Source: Paenibacillus piri
GTDB lineage: Bacteria; Bacillota; Bacilli; Paenibacillales; NBRC-103111
Direction: 5' to 3'
Assembly (NCBI RefSeq): GCF_004354045.1
Contig: NZ_SMRT01000024.1
Coordinates: forward strand, 1-62,249
Length of the DNA: 62,249 nucleotides
Position 1 is the first letter of the stretch. Each line of letters starts with the position of its first letter. The position numbers and the translations under genes were made by a program. Positions 44,011-51,193 of this stretch are shown here, piece after piece. Below the pieces are notes generated by a model, which saw only the letters and a list, made by a program, of their open reading frames with translations, was not told where the DNA came from and made no database searches.

Positions 44011-44050
44011 AAGACCTCCGTTCCACCTTGGCGGTGTTGCGGAGGCTCTT
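44011..44050. terminator. Hairpin between two hypothetical genes
   Basis: CCTCCG (44,015-44,020) and CGGAGG (44,040-44,045), with TCTTTT on the minus-strand side. It lies about 40 bp after the stop of the 44,085-44,405 gene and 50 bp after the 43,965 stop, so it could serve both. Confidence 0.4.
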
Positions 44051-44084
44051 TACTTCTTATCGTTCTATATCCGGAGGCCCGCTC

Positions 44085-44405
44085 CTATTCGCCGGAATGA
44101 TCGAAACGGCCTCTATACACAGTCGGGATTATCTTTCGCAGCTCAAGCGCTTTGTGCAGCGCCAGCCGCTTTACCTTAGCCTTCTGCGCCGCGTGAGCCA
44201 TTTCGTACCATTCCTCCTGCTTATATAAAGCCAGCAGCGCTTGCTCGGCCGCCTGCCTGGCCTGCTGGCCATCGTTCAGCAAATAATAGGCGATCTGATA
44301 GCAATAGTCCTCATACCGGCGGAGGAGCTTCACCTTTTCATTTGGCGTTAACGGAGCAATCTCCGTGCGTGCAACCGCCTCTGAGCTTGCGGCCATTGCC
44401 GCCAC
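44085..44405 (-). CDS. Hypothetical 106-residue protein resembling an isolated sigma-70 region 2
   Basis: Residues 24-66 (KVKLLRRYEDYCYQIAYYLL to QAAEQALLALYKQEEW) resemble sigma-70 region 2.1-2.2 (Y.....YxxAxxxxxDxxxAxxxxQxxFxxLY). There is no region 4, zinc motif or membrane segment. It could be a helical adaptor that happens to look like sigma-2, or a degenerate partial sigma. It ends RKIIPTVYRGRFDHSGE. The upstream GGAGG supports the start. No function assigned. Confidence 0.6.
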   Translation of the reverse strand: MAAMAASSEAVARTEIAPLTPNEKVKLLRRYEDYCYQIAYYLLNDGQQARQAAEQALLALYKQEEWYEMAHAAQKAKVKRLALHKALELRKIIPTVYRGRFDHSGE

Positions 44406-44501
44406 CTCCTTCTTTTTTCAGCTCCATGCGTTCGCAGCCTGCGAGCTTTATATTCTCTACTTATATAGACGATACAAACGTTCATTTTCTTGCACTTTTT
44501 C

Positions 44502-44551
44502 AAAAAAAAAATAACGCCGTTCCCGAAAAATCGGAAACAGCGTCATTTTTT
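44502..44551 (-). terminator. Terminator of the guanidine-riboswitch transporter operon
   Basis: On the minus strand TGACGCTGTTTCCGA / TCGGGAACGGCGTTA with a short loop, followed by ten T. It begins 46 bp past the stop of the ATPase gene. Confidence 0.85.
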
Positions 44552-44596
44552 AACGGATATCACGAACGAAATCCAGGCGCATCATCGAAACGATTA

Positions 44597-45418
44597 CTAT
44601 TCCTCCTCCGGCGCAGCCCCGATATGCGATACAATTTCCCGTTTCAGCTGCAGGAACGCTTCGGAATCCCGGCAGCCTGCGTCGCTCCGCAAGCCCGGCG
44701 GTACATGCACCGTCTGCTTGATCCGTCCGGGATGCGCCTGCATCACATAGACGCGCTGCGACAAAAAGATCGCCTCCTCAATATCGTGAGTTATGAACAC
44801 AACCGTCGTTTTCTCCTTCTCCCACAGATTGAGCAGCATTTCCTGCATCGAATTTTTCGTCTGCGGGTCGAGCGCCCCGAACGGCTCATCCATGAGCAGC
44901 ACCTCGGGATTATTCGCCAAAGCTCTCGCAATCGCCACGCGCTGCTTCATGCCGCCGGACAGCTCTTTCGGATACGACTTCGCGAATTTCGTCAGCTGCA
45001 CCAGCTCCATGAAATGATCGGCGATCTGCCGCTTCTCCAACAGCGGAACGCCCTTCAGCGTCAAACCGAATTCGATATTTTGCCGTACCGTCAGCCATGG
45101 AAACAACGTGTACGATTGAAACACCATGCCCCTGTCGGCGCCCGGCCCGTCGATCGCCTGGCCCGAAATGTACAGCTCCCCCGAGCTCGCCTCCTCCAAA
45201 CCGGCCAAAATCCGCAGCAGCGACGACTTCCCGCAGCCCGACGGCCCAACGAAGCTGACAAACTCCTGTTCGCGAATATCGAACGATACCGGATCAAGCG
45301 CGGTGAACGCTCCCTTTTTTCCGCCGTATACTTTTGTGATCGCTTTGGCTTCAATTTTGACAGGACCGGCGGCTGGCGCAACCGGCCGGCCTGTCTGCGG
45401 CAATGTGCTTAACATCAT
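44597..45418 (-). CDS. ABC transporter ATP-binding protein, SsuB/TauB (nitrate/sulfonate/taurine-like) type
   Basis: A 273-residue ATPase. The Walker A is GPSGCGKSS (near residue 60), the Q-loop FQSYTLFPWLTVRQN, the signature LSGGMKQRVAIARAL, the Walker B VLLMDEPFGALD and the H-loop VFITHDIEEAIFLS. It is the third gene of an operon whose mRNA begins with a guanidine-I riboswitch. Its ATG abuts the TGA of the permease gene. The homologous SsuB/TauB names refer to sulfonates, but the riboswitch points to a guanidine-type substrate. Confidence 0.95.
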   Translation of the reverse strand: MMLSTLPQTGRPVAPAAGPVKIEAKAITKVYGGKKGAFTALDPVSFDIREQEFVSFVGPSGCGKSSLLRILAGLEEASSGELYISGQAIDGPGADRGMVFQSYTLFPWLTVRQNIEFGLTLKGVPLLEKRQIADHFMELVQLTKFAKSYPKELSGGMKQRVAIARALANNPEVLLMDEPFGALDPQTKNSMQEMLLNLWEKEKTTVVFITHDIEEAIFLSQRVYVMQAHPGRIKQTVHVPPGLRSDAGCRDSEAFLQLKREIVSHIGAAPEEE

Positions 45419-46222
45419 TCAAGCCCTCCCTTCCAACCAAGGAAAAAAGCGTTTGTGGCAAAACGCGAATATCCGGTCCGTAACCAATCCGAGCAGTCCG
45501 ATGACGATAATGCCGACAAATATCATATCCGTATTCAAAAAGCGCTGTGCCTTCATGATTGAAAACCCGAGTCCGCTGTTCGCCGCCACCAGCTCGGCTA
45601 CGACCAGATACGTCCATGCCCAGCCGATAATGAGGCGCAGCGTGTTCATCAAATCGGGCAGCAGGGCGGGAATAAGCACCTTTTCGATCACCTGCCACCG
45701 TTTCGCACCCATCGTATAGGAAACTTGCAGCAGGTCGTTCGACACGGTGCGCGTATTATCCGCCACCATCAAAATGAGCTGAAAAAAGCAGCCTACGAAT
45801 ATAACCATAATTTTCGCGCCTTCGCCGATCCCCGCCCATACCATGATGAGCGGTACGAACGCCGTCGCCGGCATGTAACGGATAAACTCGGTCGGCGGCA
45901 CGACAATGGATTCCGCGATACGGAACGTTCCGGCCAATATGCCGAGCGGCACTCCGAGCAGACAGGCCAACAGAAAGCCCATGCCGACGCGATATACGCT
46001 GATCCCGATATGGTGCCAAAAATCGGCGTTGCCGAGCTGTGTCAGCAGCTGTACGACAACCTGGTCGGGCGTCGGCAAAAATGTGCGTTCCACAACTCCC
46101 CCATAGCTAAACAAGCTCCAGAGCAGCAGCAGCGCTATGAATATGCCGGCGACGCCGGACATGTACGACGACTTATCCAGCTCGCCGCGTATTTGAAACA
46201 GACGCTTCCTCCGCTTTTTCAT
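45419..46222 (-). CDS. ABC transporter permease, SsuC/TauC type
   Basis: A 267-residue permease with about six membrane helices. A positively charged N-terminus (KKRRKRLFQIRGELDK) precedes helix one. The ATPase-coupling EAA-like loop is VSYTMGAKRWQVIEKVLIPA (about residues 175-194), typical for the nitrate/sulfonate/taurine permease family. It lies 53 bp downstream of the binding-protein gene and abuts the ATPase gene. It forms the membrane channel of the riboswitch-controlled importer. Confidence 0.94.
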   Translation of the reverse strand: MKKRRKRLFQIRGELDKSSYMSGVAGIFIALLLLWSLFSYGGVVERTFLPTPDQVVVQLLTQLGNADFWHHIGISVYRVGMGFLLACLLGVPLGILAGTFRIAESIVVPPTEFIRYMPATAFVPLIMVWAGIGEGAKIMVIFVGCFFQLILMVADNTRTVSNDLLQVSYTMGAKRWQVIEKVLIPALLPDLMNTLRLIIGWAWTYLVVAELVAANSGLGFSIMKAQRFLNTDMIFVGIIVIGLLGLVTDRIFAFCHKRFFPWLEGRA

Positions 46223-46275
46223 TCATGTTCCTCCCCATCGTTTTGCTTGGGCAACGACGGAACCGTCCGCCCGTT

Positions 46276-47310
46276 CTACGGCTTGCGCTGCTTGGCGACC
46301 TCCTCGATAAAGCTGCCGTCGATGACGGAATCGAGCTTCGGCACGGACGAAAGCATATTCAGCCCTTTCAAAAATTCGCCGGTTTTTTGTCCGGTGTAAT
46401 ACAGCGATGTAAAGTCTTCGCCTTTCTTGAACGCCTTTTGGTTGTCCTCGACAGAAAATATTTTTACGCTGTCCACGCCTTTTTTGTACTCATCAAGCGG
46501 GGTTTCCGCCGCTTTTGCCATAATGCTCAACGATTCGTCAGGGTTCTTTTTCCAATAATCCAGCGCGTCAAACCATGCATTCATTATTTTCTTCACATCG
46601 TCGGGGCGGTCTTTCGTGAATTGTTCTTTGAACACTAATAAATCCGGTATAAGTCCTGGAGTATCCTTGGAGGAAAACAGCAGCTTGCCCTTGCCTTCCT
46701 CTATCGACTTGCTGAGAAAAGGCTCCCACAATACGGCAGCGTCCAAATTCCCGGCGATAAATGCCGGTCCGGCATCGTTGACGGTCATGTTGACATAGTT
46801 GACATCCTGCTCTTTCATGCCCGATTTGTTCAAGGCCGTCAGCATCAGCAGGTGGTCCACCGTGCCGAGTTCGGTTGCGACTTTCTTGCCCTTCAAATCT
46901 TGCAGCGATTGGATACCCGGCTTCACGACGATCCCGTCGCCGCCGTTGGAGTTGTCGTTCACCAGCACGGCTTTGAGCGGTATGCTCTTGCTCGCGGGTG
47001 CGAGCGTATCGCTCAGCGTCTGGCTGTTGGCGTCGACCTTGCCTGTTGCAAGAGCGGCCAGCGAATCGCTGTATACCGGGAACCAGACGAGCTCGACGTT
47101 GACGCCGTTTTTCTCGAAGAAGCCTTTCTCCTTGACCAGGTACCAGACAAACCAGCCCGGCCACGGGCTTAGAGCCAGCTTGACCGGCGCCGCGCCCCCG
47201 GCTTTTCCGGAGCCGGCACTGCCTCCGACCGTCTGCGGCTTGCTGCAGCCGCTTAACAAAACTGTACCGACAAGCATTAAACAAATCATCCCCAGCATGA
47301 ATTTTCTCAT
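46276..47310 (-). CDS. ABC transporter substrate-binding lipoprotein, NMT1/SsuA-like (probable guanidine-class ligand)
   Basis: 344 residues. A lipoprotein signal with lipobox VLLSGC is followed by a Gly/Ala-rich linker and an NMT1/THI5-like fold: LALSPWPGWFVWYLVKEKGF, DANSQTLSDT and FIAGNLDAAVLWEPF. The aromatic WPGWFVWY cluster could build a cation-pi pocket suited to a guanidinium ligand, an inference. It is the first gene after the guanidine-I riboswitch. Transporters annotated as nitrate/sulfonate/taurine are well-known members of guanidine-I regulons. No guanidine carboxylase, hydrolase or Gdx exporter lies in the window. Confidence 0.93.
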   Translation of the reverse strand: MRKFMLGMICLMLVGTVLLSGCSKPQTVGGSAGSGKAGGAAPVKLALSPWPGWFVWYLVKEKGFFEKNGVNVELVWFPVYSDSLAALATGKVDANSQTLSDTLAPASKSIPLKAVLVNDNSNGGDGIVVKPGIQSLQDLKGKKVATELGTVDHLLMLTALNKSGMKEQDVNYVNMTVNDAGPAFIAGNLDAAVLWEPFLSKSIEEGKGKLLFSSKDTPGLIPDLLVFKEQFTKDRPDDVKKIMNAWFDALDYWKKNPDESLSIMAKAAETPLDEYKKGVDSVKIFSVEDNQKAFKKGEDFTSLYYTGQKTGEFLKGLNMLSSVPKLDSVIDGSFIEEVAKQRKP

Positions 47311-47345
47311 ATGGACATCCTCCCGTAATTTCGAGTAGCAACAAA

Positions 47346-47446
47346 TCCCCCAAAAGTGAAGTAAAGCTCTGAAGCAATTTCCGCTAACCCGTGTTCACCG
47401 GGTTTCGTCAAGAGCGCAAACAACTCTTGACCTTACTTTTGGGGGA
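47346..47446 (-). ncRNA. Unassigned structured leader RNA between riboswitch and transporter genes
   Basis: On the minus strand a perfect 12-bp closing helix TCCCCCAAAAGT / ACTTTTGGGGGA (47,435-47,446 with 47,346-47,357) encloses two hairpins. P2 is GTCAAGAG / CTCTTGAC with a 9-nt loop (47,407-47,431). P3 is AACCCG / CGGGTT with a 7-nt loop (47,386-47,404). A short single-stranded region follows. The three-way-junction layout is that of small aptamers or protein-binding leaders. It does not match the SAM, TPP, purine, THF or guanidine-II/III consensuses I know. It ends about 35 nt before the first ATG. Confidence 0.55.
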
Positions 47447-47490
47447 GCCCCCGGTTTTCCAAATATGCTGTGCTTAATTTCTAAACTCCT

Positions 47491-47625
47491 AAAAAAAAGC
47501 CCGGAAGGATATCATCGATATCTCTCCCGGGCTTTTCTCCCTCCGTGTGCACGAAACCATTCGTGTGTCTTCTCTCGGACCAGTCCAGCTGCAGGACAGC
47601 TGCGGAACCCTAGAAAACATGTGTT
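47491..47625 (-). ncRNA. Guanidine-I (ykkC) riboswitch with expression-platform terminator
   Basis: On the minus strand the conserved ykkC aptamer blocks occur in order: TTTTCTAGGGTTCCG, ACTGGTCCGAGAG, ACACG repeats around the P3 region, GGAGGGAGAAAAGCCCGGGA. The last block overlaps a terminator, GCCCGG...CCGGGC flanked by an inner GATATC stem and followed by eight T (47,491-47,498). In characterised members guanidinium binding prevents the terminator and turns the gene on. It controls the ABC importer operon downstream. Confidence 0.93.
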
Positions 47626-47639
47626 ATGCTGTTACCAGT

Positions 47640-47668
47640 ATCATACACACGGTATTTTATTATGTCAA
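47640..47668 (-). promoter_or_regulatory. Sigma-A promoter of the riboswitch-transporter transcript
   Basis: Consensus -35 TTGACA (47,663-47,668), 17-bp spacer, -10 TATGAT (47,640-47,645). The expected start is a few bases downstream, just ahead of the aptamer. This is one of the strongest promoters visible in the window. Confidence 0.85.
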
Positions 47669-47718
47669 GTAACTTTACATTAAATATCCATCTTAATTGT
47701 TTCTTAATCATTTTAATG

Positions 47719-47774
47719 TTGAAAATCGTGTTATTAATGTTATTATATATAACATAAACTAACGTTTGTTATGT
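47719..47774 (+). promoter_or_regulatory. Predicted promoter and operator of the TetR-family gene
   Basis: TTGAAA (47,719-47,724) and TATTAT (47,741-47,746) have a 16-bp spacer. Right after the -10 comes a partial palindrome (47,752-47,774) with ACATAA and TTATGT outer arms and AACGTT at its centre. This is a plausible autoregulatory operator 28 bp ahead of the TetR start. Confidence 0.45.
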
Positions 47775-47802
47775 ATATATAAAAAGAAAGGAGATATCTC
47801 CC

Positions 47803-48414
47803 ATGACAGCGTCATCTATTAAAAAGGCAGCTTTGCAGCATTTTGCACGTCATGGCTATGAAGGCACTCCTTTATCGGACATCGCCAAGGAGGTCGGCAT
47901 CAAAACCCCGTCCCTTTACGCTCATTTCCGCAGCAAAGAGGAGCTGTTCATGAAGCTGTTCGAGGATGTGCTTCAGGAGCATTCTTACCGGACCCGACAA
48001 CTGATTCATACGCTGCAGGGCAGCACGGTCGAGCAGATGCTGTTTCGGATCTTGCAGGATAATTGTGACAATTACATGCTGAGCGAGGAAAAGATGACGT
48101 TCCTGAAACGGGTGATGCTGTTTCCGCCCGCTTTCCTGCAGGAGCGGATGCACCGTCAGTTTCTTGAGGCGGAGCGTGCGCTGATCGATTCGCTGCAGGC
48201 GATTTTTACGGCAGGCATTCATGAGGGAATCATCAAGGAAGAGCCCGTCGAGGATTTGGTGGCTTCGTATTTATGCCTGATGGACGGCTGTTTTCTGCAG
48301 CTGTACTATTACGGGAAAGAGCCGTTCTACAACCGGCTGAACAGCATCTGGCGGATATATTGGGACGGCATTACCACCGCCGCGGCCGCCGTTACTCGAC
48401 CAGGCCGTTCTTAA
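47803..48414 (+). CDS. TetR/AcrR-family transcriptional regulator
   Basis: A 203-residue regulator. The N-terminal TetR HTH (about 1-50) has IKKAALQHFARHGYEGTPLS, DIAKEVGIKTPSLYAHF and RSKEELF. A helical ligand domain follows with MTFLKRVMLFPPAFLQERMH and a C-terminal YYYGKEPFYNRLNSIWRIYWDG. AAGGAGA precedes the ATG. The gene is divergent from the riboswitch-controlled transporter, and its 3' end overlaps convergently by 23 bp with the liaR-like gene. An efflux or stress target elsewhere is likely; nothing adjacent is an obvious target apart from itself. Confidence 0.92.
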   Translation: MTASSIKKAALQHFARHGYEGTPLSDIAKEVGIKTPSLYAHFRSKEELFMKLFEDVLQEHSYRTRQLIHTLQGSTVEQMLFRILQDNCDNYMLSEEKMTFLKRVMLFPPAFLQERMHRQFLEAERALIDSLQAIFTAGIHEGIIKEEPVEDLVASYLCLMDGCFLQLYYYGKEPFYNRLNSIWRIYWDGITTAAAAVTRPGRS

Positions 48415-49042
48415 ATGCATAGATTGCGGCTTGCGTACGATCCTCTACGCCCAGCTTGGCTAAAATATTGGTGACGTGAAATTTGACGGTTTTAATGCCG
48501 ATAAACAGCTCGTCGGCCACATCCTGATTCGATTTGCCGGAAGCGATCAGGCGCAATACCTCCATCTCGCGCTCGGTCAACTCCTCATGCGCCGGGGCGG
48601 CAAGCTTCGGCTGACGGAACCGGTTCATAATTTTCGAAGCCACCTGCGATTCGAGGATCGACTGCCCTTTGACCGCCGCGCGTATGGCCTGCGCGATTTC
48701 GGCGGCGCGGGACGTTTTCAGCAAATAGCTGAACGCGCCGGCCTCAATGACCGGGTACATTTTCTCGTCATCCAAAAAGCTGGTCAGCACAATCACCTTG
48801 CAATCGGGGTGCAGCTGCAGCAGCCTCCGGGTCGTTTCGATTCCGTCCATACCCTCCATCACAAGATCCATCAGCACAACTTGCGGCCGGTATTCCTGCG
48901 CAAGCCGGATTCCTTCGGCCCCGTTGCTCGCTTCGCCTACCACCTCAATATCTTCCTCCGTGCTCAATACGGCTGCCAGTCCGATCCGCACCATCTCATG
49001 ATCGTCGACCAGCAGCACTTTAATCGCCGTCTCGTTCTCCAA
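48392..49042 (-). CDS. liaR: LiaR-type (NarL/LuxR family) response regulator
   Basis: A 216-residue protein. The receiver domain has VLLVDDHEMVRIGL and phospho-acceptor Asp in VVLMDLVMEGMDG (near residue 57). A C-terminal LuxR HTH (about 150-210) reads LTEREMEVLRLIASGKSNQD, then VADELFIGIKTVKFHVTNIL. The start codon is TTG at 49,042, supported by GGGAGGAG 6 nt upstream and by 23-bp overlap with the 3' end of the kinase gene. It is the partner of the LiaS-like kinase in the cell-envelope stress response. The likely target is the inverted repeat at 53,554-53,589. Confidence 0.9.
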   Translation of the reverse strand: MENETAIKVLLVDDHEMVRIGLAAVLSTEEDIEVVGEASNGAEGIRLAQEYRPQVVLMDLVMEGMDGIETTRRLLQLHPDCKVIVLTSFLDDEKMYPVIEAGAFSYLLKTSRAAEIAQAIRAAVKGQSILESQVASKIMNRFRQPKLAAPAHEELTEREMEVLRLIASGKSNQDVADELFIGIKTVKFHVTNILAKLGVEDRTQAAIYAFKNGLVE

Positions 49043-50099
49043 TTTCGTCTCCTCCCTTCGTCATAATGGGTACTCGTATATCAATCCGGGTCCCTTTACC
49101 CGGTGCTGTAATTAAATTCAACGAACCGCCAATCTCATTGACCCGTTCCTTCATCGTCACGATACCGTAGGAAGCGTGCTTCCTCTCATCGAGATCGAAA
49201 CCTATACCGTCGTCACGGATAATGAGCCGGATCGCGTCCACTGAAGGCTGATTCAGCCGGACCTCGAGCCGCGTCGCTTTGGAATGGCGGAGCGCATTGG
49301 ACATCGCCTCCTGCACGATCCGGAACAAATGATCCTCGATCCCCTTGGGCAGCTGAATATGATCGGCCAGCTCCCACGTAATCTCCATCGGCACCTTCGC
49401 GGTAAGCTCTTGAAGCAGCTCGACCAAACCTTCGGACAACCGCTTGCCCTCCAGATGGACAGGCCTTAGATGCAGCAGCAGCGCCCGCATCTCCGACTGC
49501 GCCACGGACGCCATCTCCTCGATAAGATGGATTTGGCGCTGCGCCCGTTCAAAGTCTTTGTCGAGCGTCCGCCCGACGGCGGTAGCGGTCATCGAAATCG
49601 CAAACAGCTGCTGGCTGACGGCATCGTGCAGCTCTCTGGCCAGCCTTTGACGCTCCTCGACGATTGCGGAATATTTGGCTTTTTGCGCCAGCTGAGCATT
49701 GTTGCTGGACAGCCGCTGCAGCGAGGTGACCTGCTCTTCCCACTTTTTCGTAATGCCGTTCAACTGGTCGCCCAGCCGTCCGATTTCATCTTCGCCGAGC
49801 GGCGGCACGGTACGGGTCAGGTTGCCCTTCTCCAGCAGCAGCATCGCTTCGCGCAGCTGCTCAAGCCGCCGCCTTATTTTGCTGCTGTACCAAAGTCCGT
49901 ATGCCGCCCCGATGACAGCCACTATAACAATCAGAGTCAGACTGAGCTGAACGCCTTGCTGCCAGGTGGACAGCTCTATCATATACCCGTTGGAATGTAA
50001 AAAGTACACGATAACGCCAAACAAAACAAGGCTGAGTCCTATCGACTCACCCATGCTTCTCCAAATCATATTGGTCAGACGCTTCTCGTGCCTCTCCAT
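49020..50099 (-). CDS. liaS: LiaS-type sensor histidine kinase
   Basis: About 359 residues. There are two membrane helices (about 20-40 and 55-75 from the internal start) with a very short extracytoplasmic loop, as intramembrane-sensing kinases have. A HAMP domain, a HisKA_3 domain with ARELHDAVSQQLFAISM (His near residue 156) and a HATPase domain with DDGIGFD follow. The start at 50,099 (MERHEKR) is preferred because GGGAGGT lies 9-10 nt upstream. In the Lia system it is held off by LiaF and activated by lipid II-cycle antibiotics. It overlaps liaR by 23 bp. Confidence 0.9.
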   Translation of the reverse strand: MERHEKRLTNMIWRSMGESIGLSLVLFGVIVYFLHSNGYMIELSTWQQGVQLSLTLIVIVAVIGAAYGLWYSSKIRRRLEQLREAMLLLEKGNLTRTVPPLGEDEIGRLGDQLNGITKKWEEQVTSLQRLSSNNAQLAQKAKYSAIVEERQRLARELHDAVSQQLFAISMTATAVGRTLDKDFERAQRQIHLIEEMASVAQSEMRALLLHLRPVHLEGKRLSEGLVELLQELTAKVPMEITWELADHIQLPKGIEDHLFRIVQEAMSNALRHSKATRLEVRLNQPSVDAIRLIIRDDGIGFDLDERKHASYGIVTMKERVNEIGGSLNLITAPGKGTRIDIRVPIMTKGGDEIGERDGD

Positions 50100-50249
50100 A
50101 CGTAGTCGTACCTCCCGCTGTTCCGATGCCTGCATGCTTGAATGCCGGCCTAATATACGGCGAGTCCATGCCGCCGCGCAGCCGGATCATTATTCCGACT
50201 GCACCGACAGCTATTTCTTGAACCGAACCCGTTCTGACAATTGCATTCC

Positions 50250-50309
50250 AAAAAAGTCGGGCGTTAATGAACTGTTGCGTCTCTCCGCTTCTTGTTCACC
50301 GGACTTTTA
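50250..50309 (-). terminator. Terminator between liaF and liaS
   Basis: On the minus strand AAAAGTC.GG and TGAACA are answered downstream by AGTTCA and CC.GACTTTTTT, just 15 bp after the liaF stop. It should limit read-through, so liaSR would be less transcribed than liaF or use its own promoter. Confidence 0.6.
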
Positions 50310-50323
50310 TTTGTTGAGTATAG

Positions 50324-51022
50324 TTATACCACTTTGATGTCAATATCCCCGATGATGTATGAAATCATAATTTTCACCTGATTATCCGCCGTTTCGTAAT
50401 TTTCCGACTGCCATACCGTCTTGTTTAAAATACCGGACTCCTTATTCGGTCCAACGTCGGATTCGCCCGCCAACACGGTGGATACGACAGACAAGCCGAT
50501 ATCTTCAGGAACGATGATGTCCACATCGGCGATAACGCCCTGCAGAACGAGCGTTATTTCCTTCTGCTCCAAAATCGCATAGGTCAAATCCATATGCAGC
50601 TCCCCGATCACGTTCCAGATGGACGTGCTGCGAAGCACCCATGGTTCTCTGCCCCATTTAATGCTTTCAATCAAGCTTTTTTTCACATAGCTTTCGCTGC
50701 CTTGCAGCTGCTTGGACCGTATATAGAAAAATCCCAATGAAATCAGAATAACGGCAATGAGCAGCGACAGGTTGCCGCCGATCAGAATGACCGCTCCGAT
50801 GCCGATCAGGATGTACCCTTTGCGCGGAGAAGCTGAACGGATTTTATTGATTCCGACTATAATCAGCACAAGGGACAGCACGGTAAAAAAGCCCCAATGA
50901 TTATTCACAAGCAGAAGAATGCCGACTCCTATCAAAATAAGGGCCACATTCCGGTTGTGATTGCGATTGTAATCGCGTTTGCGGAAGTAATCGCGCTTGC
51001 GGTCCCAATGGAAATTTTTCAT
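50324..51022 (-). CDS. liaF: LiaF-type cell-envelope stress regulator
   Basis: A 232-residue protein. The basic, Arg/Asn-rich N-terminus is followed by four hydrophobic segments within residues 24-115 (VALILIGVGILLLVNNHWGF, VLSLVLIIVGINKI, YILIGIGAVILIG and more). The conserved cytosolic C-terminal LiaF domain contains GDIDIKVV at the very end and VIADVDIIVPEDIGLSVVST near residue 165. LiaF inhibits LiaS in unstressed cells. It lies between two terminators, separated from both the Psp-like operon upstream and the liaSR pair downstream. Confidence 0.9.
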   Translation of the reverse strand: MKNFHWDRKRDYFRKRDYNRNHNRNVALILIGVGILLLVNNHWGFFTVLSLVLIIVGINKIRSASPRKGYILIGIGAVILIGGNLSLLIAVILISLGFFYIRSKQLQGSESYVKKSLIESIKWGREPWVLRSTSIWNVIGELHMDLTYAILEQKEITLVLQGVIADVDIIVPEDIGLSVVSTVLAGESDVGPNKESGILNKTVWQSENYETADNQVKIMISYIIGDIDIKVV

Positions 51023-51076
51023 CTGTGCTGCCTCCTTTCTTATGCGGATTCTTAGCGGTTATCGTTAACTAGACGG

Positions 51077-51115
51077 AAAAGCCATAGCGGCCGAGAAAAC
51101 TGCCCTATGGCTTTT
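51077..51115 (-). terminator. Terminator after the distal pspA-like gene
   Basis: Perfect 11-bp stem AAAAGCCATAG / CTATGGCTTTT with a 17-nt loop, about 80 bp past the stop of the 51,194-51,907 gene. It separates the structural stress operon from the regulatory genes, as the terminator after liaH does in Bacillus. Confidence 0.8.
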
Positions 51116-51193
51116 TGCCTTACCTAGCATATCACAAATTGTATGTTCCTCAAAGTGGATTTTTGCTCGATTTTGCCGAATCTTTCGGCTTTG

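Noticed and set aside
44597..47310. Aliphatic sulfonate or taurine transporter naming (ssuABC/tauABC)
   Set aside because: Family similarity allows it, but no sulfonate monooxygenase is present and the guanidine-I riboswitch argues for another substrate, so the gene symbols were withheld.
47346..47446. SAM-I (S-box) riboswitch as identity of the second leader element
   Set aside because: GAAACCCGG recalls the S-box core, but the kink-turn, the GGUGCUAAUUCC block and the four-way arrangement are missing.
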